64,000 nt of DNA from Portulaca oleracea (lineage: Eukaryota > Streptophyta > Magnoliopsida > Caryophyllales > Portulacaceae): contig CM055891.1 of assembly GCA_029582165.1 (NCBI GenBank), positions 27,444,832 to 27,508,831 of the forward strand, written 5' to 3'. This document shows, piece by piece, positions 1-10,779 of the stretch. The notes beneath the pieces are model-generated. The model saw nothing but the letters and a program-made list of their open reading frames with translations, had not been told where the DNA came from and ran no database searches. A program made the position numbers and the translations under genes. Position 1 is the first letter of the stretch. Each line of letters starts with the position of its first letter.

Positions 1-1045
1 TATTCCAATTTATAATTAATAATATCAACTAAACAATTCTTTAGACTGCCTATTTTTAAAATTTCCAAAACATAATAAAAAATTGGGTTAATTAATATGT
101 ATGTGCATAGAATTATCTTTAAAAGTGCAAATTATAATTTAAATATTTTATTGATCTTTATGGTTTTTTTTGGTGGTAACATTATTGATCTTTATGTAAC
201 ATGATATAAAATAGGTAATTGCAAATTGATAAAATGCATGCATAATAAAAAAGATTTGGTAAAAATTGTAGAGAGTATTTAGATAATGAAAAAAGTAACA
301 TTTTGGCTCCACAAGATTTGAACCCTACACCATTGTCTTGGTTGAATGAAAACACATTCTCATTGCCAAGCAGGCAAAGAAGCCAATTATGAATCAATTG
401 CTTGTAATGTTATATATATCAATTATTTTTCTGGGGATAGGGGGTGCCGCGGCCCCCACTACCCCCCTCTAAATCCGCCCTTGATTGTAGTTTGTTGAAG
501 ATGACCTAGTTTTCTTTGTTTTTGCACAGTCTTGTCGAATTCGGACCTAGTCAGGCTGTCATACCTCCAAGCATGCAACTCTGTCCAACTTTCTTTATTT
601 TCTGCACAGTCCCGTTAGATTTGGGTCTAGTCAAGCTGTCATGCCTCCAGGCGTGCAACTCTGTCTAGCCCAGGGTTGGTCAGCCGAATTTCACTTGTTG
701 CTCGGAACCCTAGGCGGTGCCATGCTCGCAGAGCACGCCTTCTCGATTTTTTTCTTCGTATTGCCCAACCTTGAGTCCCCTCCGCTGAGCATACAGCTAG
801 GTATTGCTCTGTGGTATTTTGCATTTTGTCTTCGCATCGGGTCCATTTTTTTCTTGGTGGTGCTGTATGTGGAACCCGGGTCCAAACCATGTCTGGCGAT
901 ATGGTGTAGAGTTTTCCGGGTCTTCCCTGTTCGGAACCCTGGGTATGGGTCCGAGTCATACCTGGAGGCATGGTGTCTGGTTACAAGACCTAGACCCAGC
1001 TTGTTCTTGGCAGTGTGGATCGGGTTTGTCTGTATGCTCGAGTCT
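1..1045. other. AT-rich flank and unresolved repeat-derived DNA, no gene
   Basis: Positions 1-420 are AT-rich. Positions 430-484 hold a very GC-rich palindromic patch (GCCGCGGC core) that looks like a transposon end. Positions 500-1030 carry degenerate repeats around a CATACCTSSAGGCATG-like word, similar in style to the LTR array at 7.2-7.8 kb. The open frames here (for example 641-1114) have repeat-like composition, overlap on both strands, and match no family I know. I call no gene. Confidence 0.4.
298..386 (-). repeat. possible tRNA-derived SINE head
   Basis: Read on the minus strand, the segment has an A-box-like TGGCAATGAG and, about 40 bases later, a B-box-like GGTTCAAATC followed by TTGTGGAGCC. 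This arrangement resembles the Pol III promoter of tRNA-derived SINEs. No cloverleaf folds cleanly and no poly-A end or target duplication was found, so it is only a possible relic. Confidence 0.25.
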
Positions 1046-1384
1046 TCTCAGTTTAATTCAGAAATGAGTTTTTTCCAAACTAATTCTCGTGAACATTGTG
1101 AATTGAATTTTTAGAGTTTAACTCAGAAAATGAATTATTTTCCAAATTATTTTGTCATAAAAACTTGCGATTCGTTTTAGAGTTTAACTCGAAAATGAGC
1201 TAATTCTCATAAAAATTTGTGATCTGGATAAAGAGTTTAACCCGAAAAATAAGCCAATTCTCATAAAAAATTGTGATCGATGTTAGAATTTAACCCGAAA
1301 AATGAGGTAATTCTCATAAAAATTTGTGATCCGAATTTTTAGAGCTTAACTCGGAAGATGAGTTAATTCTCATAAAAATTCGAA
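1046..1384. repeat. degenerate minisatellite, about 60-bp unit, 6 copies
   Basis: A unit of roughly 55-70 bases repeats about six times. Its core is GAGTTTAACYCGAAAAATGA followed by a run like TAATTCTCATAAAAATTTGTG. Copies differ by substitutions and small indels. It lies next to Tat-type noncoding sequence, and such tandem arrays are common in the noncoding interior of that lineage. Confidence 0.65.
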
Positions 1385-3840
1385 TTATCTCTTCATCGGC
1401 AACGTCCTTTGAGTTTCTGGCAATACGCCCGAAGGCGGTTAAGACTCCAAGTGAGCTTGCTTGATTTCTAGCCACCATAGTTGCATTTCTTTTGAGGTTC
1501 GGGCGGGAGATAGAAGAATGCAAATGCGGTCTTATGCATGCTATGCTACGTGAATTATGTGACATGATGTGACTCTTTTTTATTTTTCTGTACCGTTTTT
1601 TTTTAATTTATGCAATGCATGTGACTTTTTTTTATTTGACTTGAGAAAAAAAAGGAAAATAAATAAATAAAAACTAAAAAAAACTAACATGACTCAAAAT
1701 GAAAATGAAAAGCAAATTAATGTGACTCAAAATGCAAACTAATGTGACTTAAAATGAAAAATGCACATGACCTAAAAAAAATGCACATTGATTTGCTGCA
1801 TGTATGCGATATGTACAGCCCCCACTTCCCCGAGGAAAGAAGAAGAAAAAAAGAAAAGTAAATAAAAAAACTCTAAATGTCAAGAGTGATTTCGAGTGAG
1901 TTTCAGGACAAGACAAAAATAGTGAAAATGATGACTTCTTCTTCTCGAATTGCCTCGCAAGTTGCCATGATGCTGATATTGAGTGATGAGCGAGCCCCCA
2001 GTTGGAATGCTGCAAAAGACGATATTAATGGAAGACTCGGTCTGCTTAAGCTGCATGATGGGATAGTCAGGATGCTCGACCTTGATGTCATGGTTAGGAA
2101 CCCCAAGCACTAAGAAGGATCAAGCGGCAAGTCATCTTGATTTCTCTTGCCTATTCTCTATTCTTCTTGATTCTTTTAGGTAGGAACATGTAAGCACCAA
2201 ACCCCTAGTATCAGTGAACAAGCGTCTTTAGGTGAGTCAGAATGATTGACCTCAGTGGGTGTTGTCTTCACGTAACCCTTATTTTGATGCAGTTGCCTTC
2301 TTGTTCTGCTGACAGAGTTATCCCTCACTCAGGTATTCTGAAAACGAGGATTAACTGACGAATCTCATACATGCATTAATAACCAAATCAGAAGAGCTCA
2401 CAAGGCGATGGGGATGAGAATATGAGAATGATGGAAAAGGTGGTGAAAGGTCAGGCCCCGATATAGGGCGAGATGAGGTTGTGAGTGGTTTTGAGAGGAT
2501 AGCGAGTAGATGAACAATATGGTGAATGGATGAGTAGTTCGATAGACAGAAGTTCGAATTGGTGAAGGTGGATGAGATGGTCTATGGATGGAGTACCATA
2601 TCTCGTAAGGGAAGCGATGGTCAAATGGTTATGGTTTGATGAATTTAGGTATGAAGGGTGATCCAAGTCTGATGGGAAAAGGTGGGTGTGCTTTGGTGAA
2701 ACAAATCTGATAGCTTGTCAGTGTCATTAGAGACCAAGGTTTCCTCTCCTTTTGCCTAGCTCGCCTGGTGAGGTTTTCGAGCTAGCCACTCTTCATTCTA
2801 TCTCTCAAAGACCAAATGACTTGATGATGGATTTTCTCTAAAGCGAATTGCAGCGGCCGGGCCTCGAAGAGGTTCTCCTACGTATCCATTGTGGAATCAG
2901 GCCAGTCGTAGTTCAACAGGTGCTGCTTTGATTGATGCCTCAAGAAGGACTTTGAGATGGGTCAAAGGTTTAATGGGAAGGATAGGAGTGAGGGTTTGAC
3001 GGGAAGGTTTTGGAATGTGTGCAAGTGACCAATGTAAACCGACGATTGCCTCTTATGCCTCTTATTCTTGCTTTCTTCTTTCTCTTTTTTTTTTGTATAT
3101 TTTTTTTGTAGTTTTTTTTGAACTCGACAACCCAATCTATATCTCTCTAATCCATGGTATTTGACACCCGCAACACATTAGTTGGCTTAAATGGATTTAG
3201 GGAAGAGATGGTTATAAAATGAATGACCGGGTTCGTGGTGGTGGTTAAGAAGATGGTGTGAGAAGGTAATAATGTAGGTAAAGCGGCTAGGTGAGAATGA
3301 AGATGGTTATGATGTAGCTAGGTGGTAAGGGGTGGAAGCCTTCTGTCATAGGCATGTCTTATTAAAGTCGCATGATTTAGTTGATAGTGAGATTCAATTT
3401 TAGAGACCATTGGTCGCTTTGAATTCTCCCCTTTTGCCTAACCTGTTGGATGGGTGTTCATGTTAGCTTCTCTCTTCTTAATTTTCACTCATTTTGCCTC
3501 TCCTTTTGCCAAACTTGTTAGATGAGTGTTCAAGTTGGCCTCACTCTTTTTTATTTATCTCTCCTTTTGCCTAACTTCGCTTTGGCGGTGAAGTTAGTCT
3601 CTCTTCTCTCTATCTCTATTAACCTTGGACTCGGGGTAGGGTGCAACAACATAAAGAAGGTGTGATCAAGATGTGAGATGGAATGGAAAATGTGAGCAGG
3701 GGGATGAGTCAGACTTGGACGGTCATATGGGTGAGTGAGCTCTTCAATTCAAATCAAGAATGCAAGCACAAGATTCTTTTCTCAACAGTTTAGAAGCAAA
3801 TGAAGGGTCGGGGAAGACTAAAGTTATAATCATGATAGAT
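1385..3840 (-). mobile_element. noncoding interior of a Tat-like retroelement (probable)
   Basis: This stretch has no credible gene. It contains words typical of long noncoding interiors of plant Ty3/gypsy elements, including a segment near 2850-2920 of the kind that reads CGAAGAGGTTCTCCTACGTA, and repeats of CTCTCCTTTTGCCTA near 2750, 3430, 3500 and 3560. It lies on the far side of the gag relic from the LTR, where protease and reverse transcriptase would be expected, and none is present. The element is therefore probably non-autonomous or has lost pol. The limits are uncertain. Confidence 0.45.
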
Positions 3841-4035
3841 TTCATGCATCTTTATTGAATGCAGCTAAGATGAATACATTAAAAAAAATTTGCTTGGGAG
3901 ATGTCCCAGCTAACTCTGAAAATGAAGACGATTGCCATGAAAAGAAAAGACGCAACATGAGGGGATCGCCTAATTGATCCTTGCAGCTTAGGGTTTTGGA
4001 AAGACTCTGTTTGACTTTGTAATAGGCCACGTTCT

Positions 4036-4827
4036 CTACCCTGTGATTGGCAGCGACAACACCCCGGATTGGAGCATCTCTTCTATCTTGTCCTTGAGAA
4101 TGTTGCATTTCTCGGTGTCATGACCTCGCATTCTATGATATTTGCAGAACTTGTCAGCATCCCAAGTTCTGCTTTTGACTTCAGGTTCAGCTCGAATAAG
4201 GGGAAGCTTGATCCTTCCTTCCTTGAGGAGACAGTCAAGAGCCTCCACATAGGTAGTGGAGATCGGAGTGAAAGACACTGGTTGTCACGGTTCAGCATTT
4301 CTAGCAAAGGAATTAAGAGCCCTTTGACGGATGTCATACAACCCCGTCGATGATGATCCTCCTCCTATATTTTCTTTGATGCAATGTTCGATATTGGCCA
4401 TCCTTCTATCGTTTTGTAGAGTCCAAAGAATCATGTCCATTTTTCGGTCCAGACCTTTCATGCGTGATTGCATTTGAATTAGTGTGGTAAAGAGTTTGTC
4501 CATAAAAGAACTTTCTCGTTCGCCATATCTTTTTTCTTGATCCCCTCTTGTGAGTGAGGTCAGGGTTTGATCCTCCTTCTCAATTGAAGGGGACTTCTCC
4601 CTTGGTAAGTTGAACCTATGTGGTTGATCATCTCTAAGAATATAAGTGAGTCCCCGTGTCCATATTGTGATTTGCAGACATAAGGATCTCTCTCTCTCTA
4701 TTTCATGCATGCCTGATATTTTGTTGTGATGGTTGTCACTTTCCTCCTCATCAAGAAAATTCAGCCTATCATTCATCCTTGCTAGCGTATCAATGATTTC
4801 ATCCATTCTCCTATCATTGCGTTGCAT
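4036..4827 (-). pseudogene. gag relic of Tat-like Ty3/gypsy element
   Basis: On the minus strand a frame starts at 4827 with a charged, coiled-coil-like N-terminal part. It is interrupted by one in-frame TGA at 4282-4284 and continues in the same frame to 4036. The C-terminal part has an FTPI...YVEAL segment, then a Cys/His motif (FCKYHRMRGHDTEKC) and an LKDKIEEML tail, the pattern of Tat/Ogre-lineage gag nucleocapsid regions. It lies about 1.1 kb inside the LTR/primer-binding-site boundary in the matching orientation. No pol domain follows. The single stop and the missing pol argue against a functional protein. Confidence 0.7.
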
Positions 4828-5921
4828 TTGCTATGAAGCTCCAGTCAAATGTTGGGAGATGAAGAGACTGAATCCACAGTTGCTAGGTATTCTGTTAGAG
4901 GCCATTGGGGACAGTGGTGCAAAGAAGGCAATTTGTTTACTCTGAATTCAAAGTCGGTCACCGAATCCTTATTCTACCTGTATGGAAACCATAAACTTCA
5001 AAAATCAACCCTGACATTGACTTACCCAAAGACCTAGTGACCTATATGAGACAACCTAATGCAGACCATGCCTATATGCTAATTTTTTTCCTTTTGACTT
5101 GACTCACCCAACATTGGGCTTGCATGATGACCTCTAGCCTAAGATGAGACTATGTACGGGGAAGGTCCATCGGGCCATCATAAGATCGAGTCAACATTAA
5201 AGCCTTAATGAACTCAGATTTGAATAATGACCGAATACACACTTTATGGGCCCAAATACAACCAAGGGTTGGACAAAGTCAAGCCAAGATCTCGGGTTTA
5301 ATCAAACTTCTTTGATTTGGGTCCAAGAGAGACCTCTAGGTCTTCTTTAACCTTTGCATGACTATTGCCCAAACTAAAGCGATACTTTGGGGGAAAAGAC
5401 CTTATGAGACCAACTCTTAAAAAAAGAAAAACATGTAGCACATAATTTACACATATCACAATAAGAATGCACGTAGCATACAAAATGGGTAATGCACCTA
5501 ACCGAGGTTCTATATTCATGGGCTTAAGGTCGGATACCTAAAACTAACATACTCATGTCTCTTATTCGCCACAAATTCTATGGAGTTCATAGTAGTGTGA
5601 CCCGTGTGTTTCTCGCAAAATTAAAGGGAAAATGTAAATTCATAATCCAAAAATTTTTGGAGTGCTTCATGAGTGGGAAAGCAATTTACGAACTTCTCGA
5701 AATGTGGGGTTCATTCCTTGAATTCGAAAATATACTTTACCCAAAAGGGAAATGGGTTAACCTAGACGGTACCTTTGGGTTCATCCCGATTTATTTAAAA
5801 CCGAGATGGAGGTCCGTATGCACGATGCCTAGCTAAATAATAAAAATTACAAGAATAAATTTCTCCTTTTCTACTCAAAAATTTAAAAATCGGTTTTTCA
5901 AGTTTTACCCTCTTAAAGTAA
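4828..5921 (-). mobile_element. 5' untranslated region of the Tat-like element
   Basis: This is the noncoding interval between the primer-binding site and the gag start, read on the minus strand. No conserved domain was recognised in any frame. The frame at 5555-5836 on the plus strand is antisense to the element and resembles no known protein. Confidence 0.5.
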
Positions 5922-5940
5922 GTCCCCAGTGGAGTCGCCA
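5922..5940 (-). other. primer-binding site of Tat-like element
   Basis: On the minus strand this reads TGGCGACTCCACTGGGGAC, two bases inside the LTR end. It starts with TGG, complementary to a tRNA CCA end. The same GGCGACTC type of site is known from Ogre/Tat elements, where the primer is reported as tRNA-Arg (from memory). It fixes the element orientation as minus. Confidence 0.75.
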
Positions 5941-6692
5941 TTTGTGGGACCCGGGAAAATCCCCGTGGTATCCCTCGCGGTAAACGACGAGTCGAAAGGG
6001 ATGTCTTTTCTTTTGGGAAGATTTGCTTGAATTTTCGTTTAAATAAATTAAAGTTAAAATTTAAATATAGTTTTTTCTTTTAGATTTTTTTAAAGTCTAA
6101 GGATTTTATTTATTCAGAAAGTGTACAAAAAATAAAAGAAAAACAAAAAAAGAAAAGAAAAAAAAGACAATAAACAGAAAGTCCCGGGACTGGGCTCGGG
6201 ATGACTTACTGTAGCAATACCTGCAGGTATTGTGAGTCGATGCCCCAGAAAGGGTCGAGCACGAAATCACTCAGGCGCGGATCGGCGAATCTGTGTATTT
6301 CGTCTGTCCCGGCCTCACGATCTGTTTCCGAAATAGAAAAAAAACTGAAGATCAAATCCTTTTTTTAAAAATTAGCTTTTCGATACAGAAAATAAAATAC
6401 GAAAAAAAAAGATAAAAGCGAGAAGAAAAGAAAAAAAAGAAAAAAAAAAGAAGAAGAGTCGCCAATTAATTTTTGAACAAGAATTAATAAACTCAAAAGT
6501 TGAGACTCCACAAACCACGAACCATGAGATTCGGATCCGGGGGTAAGGTTACGGGTTCGGGAATAAAAATTCCCAAATCCGCCCGTTCAATGAACGGACT
6601 TTACTAAACCGGTTAAAAAAAAGGAAGAAGAGGAGGAGAAGAAGAGAGTAGAACGGAGTATTAATTAATGTAATTAGTGTTATTTAGTTACA

Positions 6693-7058
6693 TACAAATG
6701 TAATGATAAATGAGAAATAAATACAAGAAAATAAAAGAATTAAATACAAGCGTACCTTTATTCACGAACAATCCATATTATTTAGGTCGAGTTTAGGATT
6801 AACTCAAGTTACAAAATAATATGAATGGAGAAAGAATAGAGAAAAAGAAAATAACGATTCCAATTAAGTAATTAGTTAAATACAAATGTAATGATAAATG
6901 AGAAATAAATACAAGAAAATAAAAGAATTAAATACAAGCGTACCTTTATTCACGAACAATCCATATTATTTAGGTCGAGTTTAGGATTAACTCAAGTTAC
7001 AAAATAATATGAATGGAGAAAGAATAGAGAAAAAGAAAATAACGATTCCAATTAAGTG
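6693..7058. repeat. 188-bp tandem duplication inside the Tat LTR
   Basis: The block starting with TACAAATGTAATGATAAATG at 6693 recurs at 6881, with about 177 bases matching essentially perfectly by eye. The flanking linker differs slightly between copies. The near-identity indicates a recent duplication. Confidence 0.85.
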
Positions 7059-7229
7059 TATGCAAGATGAGAGAAATAAAGAGGGAGAAAAGAAGATGAA
7101 ATCACCAAGTGTCAATACGCCAGGATGATTTCGGTGTTGGATGAAATGGGAGATGAGAAGGGTTTTTATAGGAGAAATTAGGGTTGAGAATTAGGTTAAA
7201 AAAGGGGGGGGGGGGGAAATGCGGCATAA

Positions 7230-7760
7230 TACCGCCAAGTATTAGGCCCAGCTGCGCGAAAAATTAGGTCGCGGTACGCTTCCCGGGGTGGATGGTGGCA
7301 CCCTGGGTCGGGCAGAACCCGCCCACAATACCTGCAGGCATGCTGGGCTTTGGAGGCGCCCGGCTGCGCGTTTCCCTAGGTCAGCGCGCTTCCCGAGGTA
7401 AACCGGGTCAGGCCTGACCCGCCCAAATACCTGCCGGTATGCTGGGCTTGGGAGAAGCCCAGTTGCACGCTTTCCGAGGTGGGCCCGCTTCCCGAGGCAA
7501 CCCGGCCCGATCTCGATAGAATACCTGCCAGTATGCTAGGCTTGGGAGAAGCCCAGTTGCACGCTTTCCGAGGTGGACCACGCTTCCCGAGGTCAGCACG
7601 CTTCCTGAGGCAACCCGGCCCGACCCGACAGAATACCTGCCGGTATGCTGGGCATGGGAGAAGCCCAGTTGCACGCTTTCCGAGGTGGGCACCCTTCCCA
7701 AGGTGACCTGGGTCGGGCATAACCCACCAGAATACCTGCAGGTATGCCCATATCCGGGTT
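7230..7760. repeat. array of about 100-bp units with palindromes and hairpins
   Basis: A palindromic word of the form ATACCTGCMGGTAT occurs at about 7328, 7427, 7521, 7633 and 7732, spaced 94-112 bases apart. A lone copy lies at 6217. Several copies are followed by CTGGGCTTGGGAGAAGCCCA, which can form a stem-loop, then by CGCTTTCCGAGGTGG and CGCTTCCCGAGG words. Copies are diverged. The array is GC-rich in an otherwise AT-rich window. Confidence 0.8.
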
Positions 7761-8067
7761 GCAGTCTTGCTTTGGGCCGCGTGCTAGGCTTTACTTTTTT
7801 GGGCTGTTTGGATTGGGCTTTTTTTGTGATGACTTTTTTTTGGGGGGGTTTTCCTTTATTTCTTCATCTTTTTTACATTTTAAAATTCTTGGCATTTTTC
7901 TAAATTATTCTAAAATAAAATAAATTACAATATTTATAAAGCTAAATTAAATGACAAAATTTCTGTGTCTACAATATGCAATGTTATTTGATATTGAACA
8001 ACAGGTTATGTTGATGCCTAGCGCCTATATCAATGTTCAGTTAGCTAGTTTTGTGTATTGTTGTAGT

Positions 8068-8533
8068 CAGGGGTGTCCAAAACCGGTTAACTGCATATGC
8101 GGTTGACGGATTTTATAAACCTAAACCTAAACCGCTCTATGCAGTTAACCGGTTTGCGGTTAACTGCTTTTGGAAATTAGAAATCGAAACCAGACCAAAA
8201 TCGCCGGTTAACCGCATTGATAACATGATTAACCACTTTTTGGGTTCGGTTTATGGTTAACCGCGATTCACCATCGGTTTCTAGAAATTTAAAGTAACAA
8301 GTAAGGAAAAAAAAAGAATATTTTGTTTTAAATTTCAAATTTTACAACTAAATTAATCAAGACTGGTTAACCGTTTCACAAAAATGCAAAACTGAAACTT
8401 AAACTACTTAAACCGGTTTGGTTACCCTAAACCACAATTTTCAAAAAATCCAAATGGTGAACCACTTTTACCGGTTTGGTTTAGGCGGTTCTGCTGTTTG
8501 GTTTTTTGTTTCGATTTTTGTTAGACACCCCTA
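8068..8533. mobile_element. hAT-type MITE with 8-bp target duplication
   Basis: The element starts CAGGGGTGTCCAAAACCGG and ends TTAGACACCCCTA, giving short inverted ends of the YAGGGGTGTC type seen in hAT elements. It is flanked by a perfect 8-bp duplication, GTTGTAGT, at 8060-8067 and 8534-8541. The interior is a dense array of GGTTAACCG/CCGGTTAAC words in both orientations. No transposase frame is present. The 69-residue open frame at 8051-8260 is an artefact of this array. Confidence 0.85.
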
Positions 8534-8639
8534 GTTGTAGTTGTTTTTTGCTACTGCCCCTGTCGATTGTTTGTTGTTGGTTTGCTGCTTGGTTGGTGTT
8601 GGGCTACTGGTTGGTGTTGGCTTCCTGAATATTGGCCCT

Positions 8640-8800
8640 AGGCAGGGATCTATTAATAATTTTAATCGGTTAACCGTGGTTAACCATTAAGCGCATCTAA
8701 AAAACTGGTTGACCGATCTCCAGCTTATCCGGTTACGGTTCAAGATTTTCCGAACCAAAAGAAACAGTTAATCGACCCAAATTAACTTGAACCGAGCCAT
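8640..8800. repeat. second GGTTAACC-word patch, relic
   Basis: A short stretch again carries GGTTAACCGTGGTTAACC and related words, like the hAT MITE just upstream. Its ends are not recognisable, so it is probably a degraded relative or a fragment. Confidence 0.4.
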
Positions 8801-8835
8801 GCTCGCTCCTACATGTAACTCACTAGGTTGTACCT

Positions 8836-9270
8836 TCGAGTGGGTTCATTAAAATAAATATTGTTGCTTGGATACAAGAAGATTGTTGGGTGGGATCGAG
8901 AGTTCTAGCCTAGATGATCCCAGAGAGGTGATTTGGGTAACGAGGAAGAGATAGTCAATTTCTTGGCCATTGAAAATAGCGAAAGCTAAAGCGACTCACT
9001 ATGTAGTTTAATACGCTAAACGATGGGGTCACAATAAAGACTACTTTGAATTAGAATGATTAATCATAGTTCACACGATGAATTCTTCCTTTCCATATAG
9101 AAATGACTTTGATCTAGTAATCGAGGATTTATTCTTCACTTAGTTATCTTTTACTTATAATTAGAGGCATATGAAGCAGGATGATAATACGATGGCATAT
9201 AACTTAGCCAAAGTAATTCCATTGAAAGGGGAACAAGTGTAGCTTGAATTTGTCCACCACAAATTGTCAT
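8836..9270 (+). pseudogene. RNase H domain relic of a non-LTR element
   Basis: Conceptual translation across stops shows a degraded plant RVT_3-type RNase H domain. It has a WVHIKI start, then an AKAKATHYVV stretch (usual form AEAxAxxxAL), an FELE segment (normally the metal-binding ExD region), a DLVIEDLFF segment and an ending resembling DNTMAYNLAK. Several stops and frame breaks interrupt it. It is clearly dead. It resembles, but is not a copy of, the relic at 22.5 kb. Confidence 0.55.
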
Positions 9271-9913
9271 GTACATTCATTCATATGCTTTAACAATGAT
9301 ACAAGTCATTGTTTCCTTTAAACAAAATGTTACTAATTGATAGATGCTTCTTTGAAACTCCATTTGTTTCAATTTATTTTCATTATTGACTTTTCACGAT
9401 CATTAATATTTTACTTTGATTGTCAATTTATATTAATAATTTTTAAATATAGATATTATTATATTTCAATGAACAATTAACACATTAAAAATTTTGTCTC
9501 ACCTATATTATAGTAACAAGTAATTTAAAAATTAGTAAAATTGCTTAATAGACCCGACTCATTTGAGTGAAATTTAACTATACAAGCTATACTATTCTTG
9601 TTTTTATGTAATGTTTATGGGGTAGTTCTAAGCTTCATGTATACTATATTCCTAAAATACTCTAATTAGTAATATCCATCTAATAAAACGTAACATTGTA
9701 ATTTCAATATAATTTCCTTTTTTTTTGATAATGTGATTCGATCAGTTGGACTTATAATAGAAGATTAATTAAAACAAGTAAATATACAAAACACAATAGT
9801 TAAGCATGTAAACTAACCAAATTAATCCAAGATTTAAAATCAGTTGCTCATTATCGGTAATTTTTGGAAATTAAAACCAAAGTGTGCTTAACAACTTTAT
9901 AATGTTTTAATAG
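9271..9913. other. AT-rich intergenic DNA, nothing recognised
   Basis: No coding frame, RNA gene or element ends were seen. Confidence 0.5.
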
Positions 9914-10084
9914 TACACACACATGTACACATATACACATACACACGCATTTACACGCATACACACATACACAAACACAGACATGTGTACACATATACAC
10001 AAACTGGTTGATCAGTGCTGGCAACTTTGGGAAATTAAAACCTAAGTGTGTGTGTGTATTGTGTCTACGTCAACCTTTATAATG
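9840..10084. repeat. CA-rich microsatellite between diverged direct repeats
   Basis: Positions 9914-10004 are an impure (CA)n/(TACA)n tract. It is bracketed by two diverged direct copies, each with GGAAATTAAAACC..AAGTGTG and an end ACTTTATAATG-like (about 9840-9904 and 10005-10084). The CA tract probably expanded inside a duplicated segment. Confidence 0.6.
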
Positions 10085-10779
10085 ATATTTTCTTTTTCAA
10101 AACGTGTCTCTATTCGTTGTCATATTATAATAATTAGCACACCCATGTTATGGAATATATTAAAACATAGTTTTATAAATGTAATATTTTGTCAATAAAA
10201 TATATGTTAATTTCAAAAGTACTCCGTAGAAAACCGTCTCTTATAATAAATAACATTATGATGCACATTTATGAAAAAACACAAGTTATAACATTATAAA
10301 TATATAATATTTTCATAGAGAGATCTCTAGCAATTGGGAAAAGTAAGCATTAAATTAAACTAATACAACCCTCAATGACGTTACCCTATTATAATTCATG
10401 AATCTAATCATCAAAGTATCCTTGTTTTATTGAGAAGAATACGCATTAACACAACACTTGTCCAAGCGTAATAGCCACAAAATAGGTAGACACTCAAATC
10501 TAGTAGAAACTTTCAACAATTAAAGCTTTCTAACCCTATTCTTTCGGTTCATGACAATCAACCAAAAAACAAAAGTTTCTTTTTCCCTAACCGATCAAGT
10601 TTTGATTCGTAGTAGCCCAATATCCATTCCCTTGTTTGATTGATTCCCAAACTCCTAAAGAAACCCCCAGAAATCCCATTTATTTCTATCACTATTGAAA
10701 CTCCTAAATCACATTACAATTTGCAAAAGCAAACAACCATCTTTCAAATTCGAATTGGGCTCTACATTCATCAAATTCA
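10085..10779 (+). other. upstream region of the GT47 gene
   Basis: The region is AT-rich with no coding frame. It should contain the promoter and 5' leader of the GT47 gene, but no convincing TATA box or transcription start can be fixed by eye. Confidence 0.4.

Larger units (their letters stand above)
5943..7973 (-). mobile_element. LTR of Tat-like Ty3/gypsy retrotransposon, 2031 bp
   Basis: On the minus strand the LTR begins TGTAGACACAGAAATTTTGT at 7973 and ends CCCGGGTCCCACA at 5943, so it has the canonical TG...CA ends. The start is the form common at the 5' end of Tat/Ogre LTRs. The primer-binding site follows immediately. Internally it holds a 188-bp tandem duplication and a structured array of about 100-bp units, both listed separately. 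No second LTR is in the window, so the other end of the element lies outside or is lost. Long open frames on both strands at 7376-7720 come from the GC-rich repeats and are not genes. Confidence 0.75.

Noticed and set aside
641..1114. 157-residue plus-strand open frame and overlapping minus frames
   Set aside because: Overlaps open frames on the other strand, has repeat-like composition next to a minisatellite, and shows no recognisable domain.
7376..7720. Long open frames on both strands rich in Gly, Arg and Pro
   Set aside because: They follow the GC-rich tandem array of the Tat LTR; the repeats explain the lack of stops.
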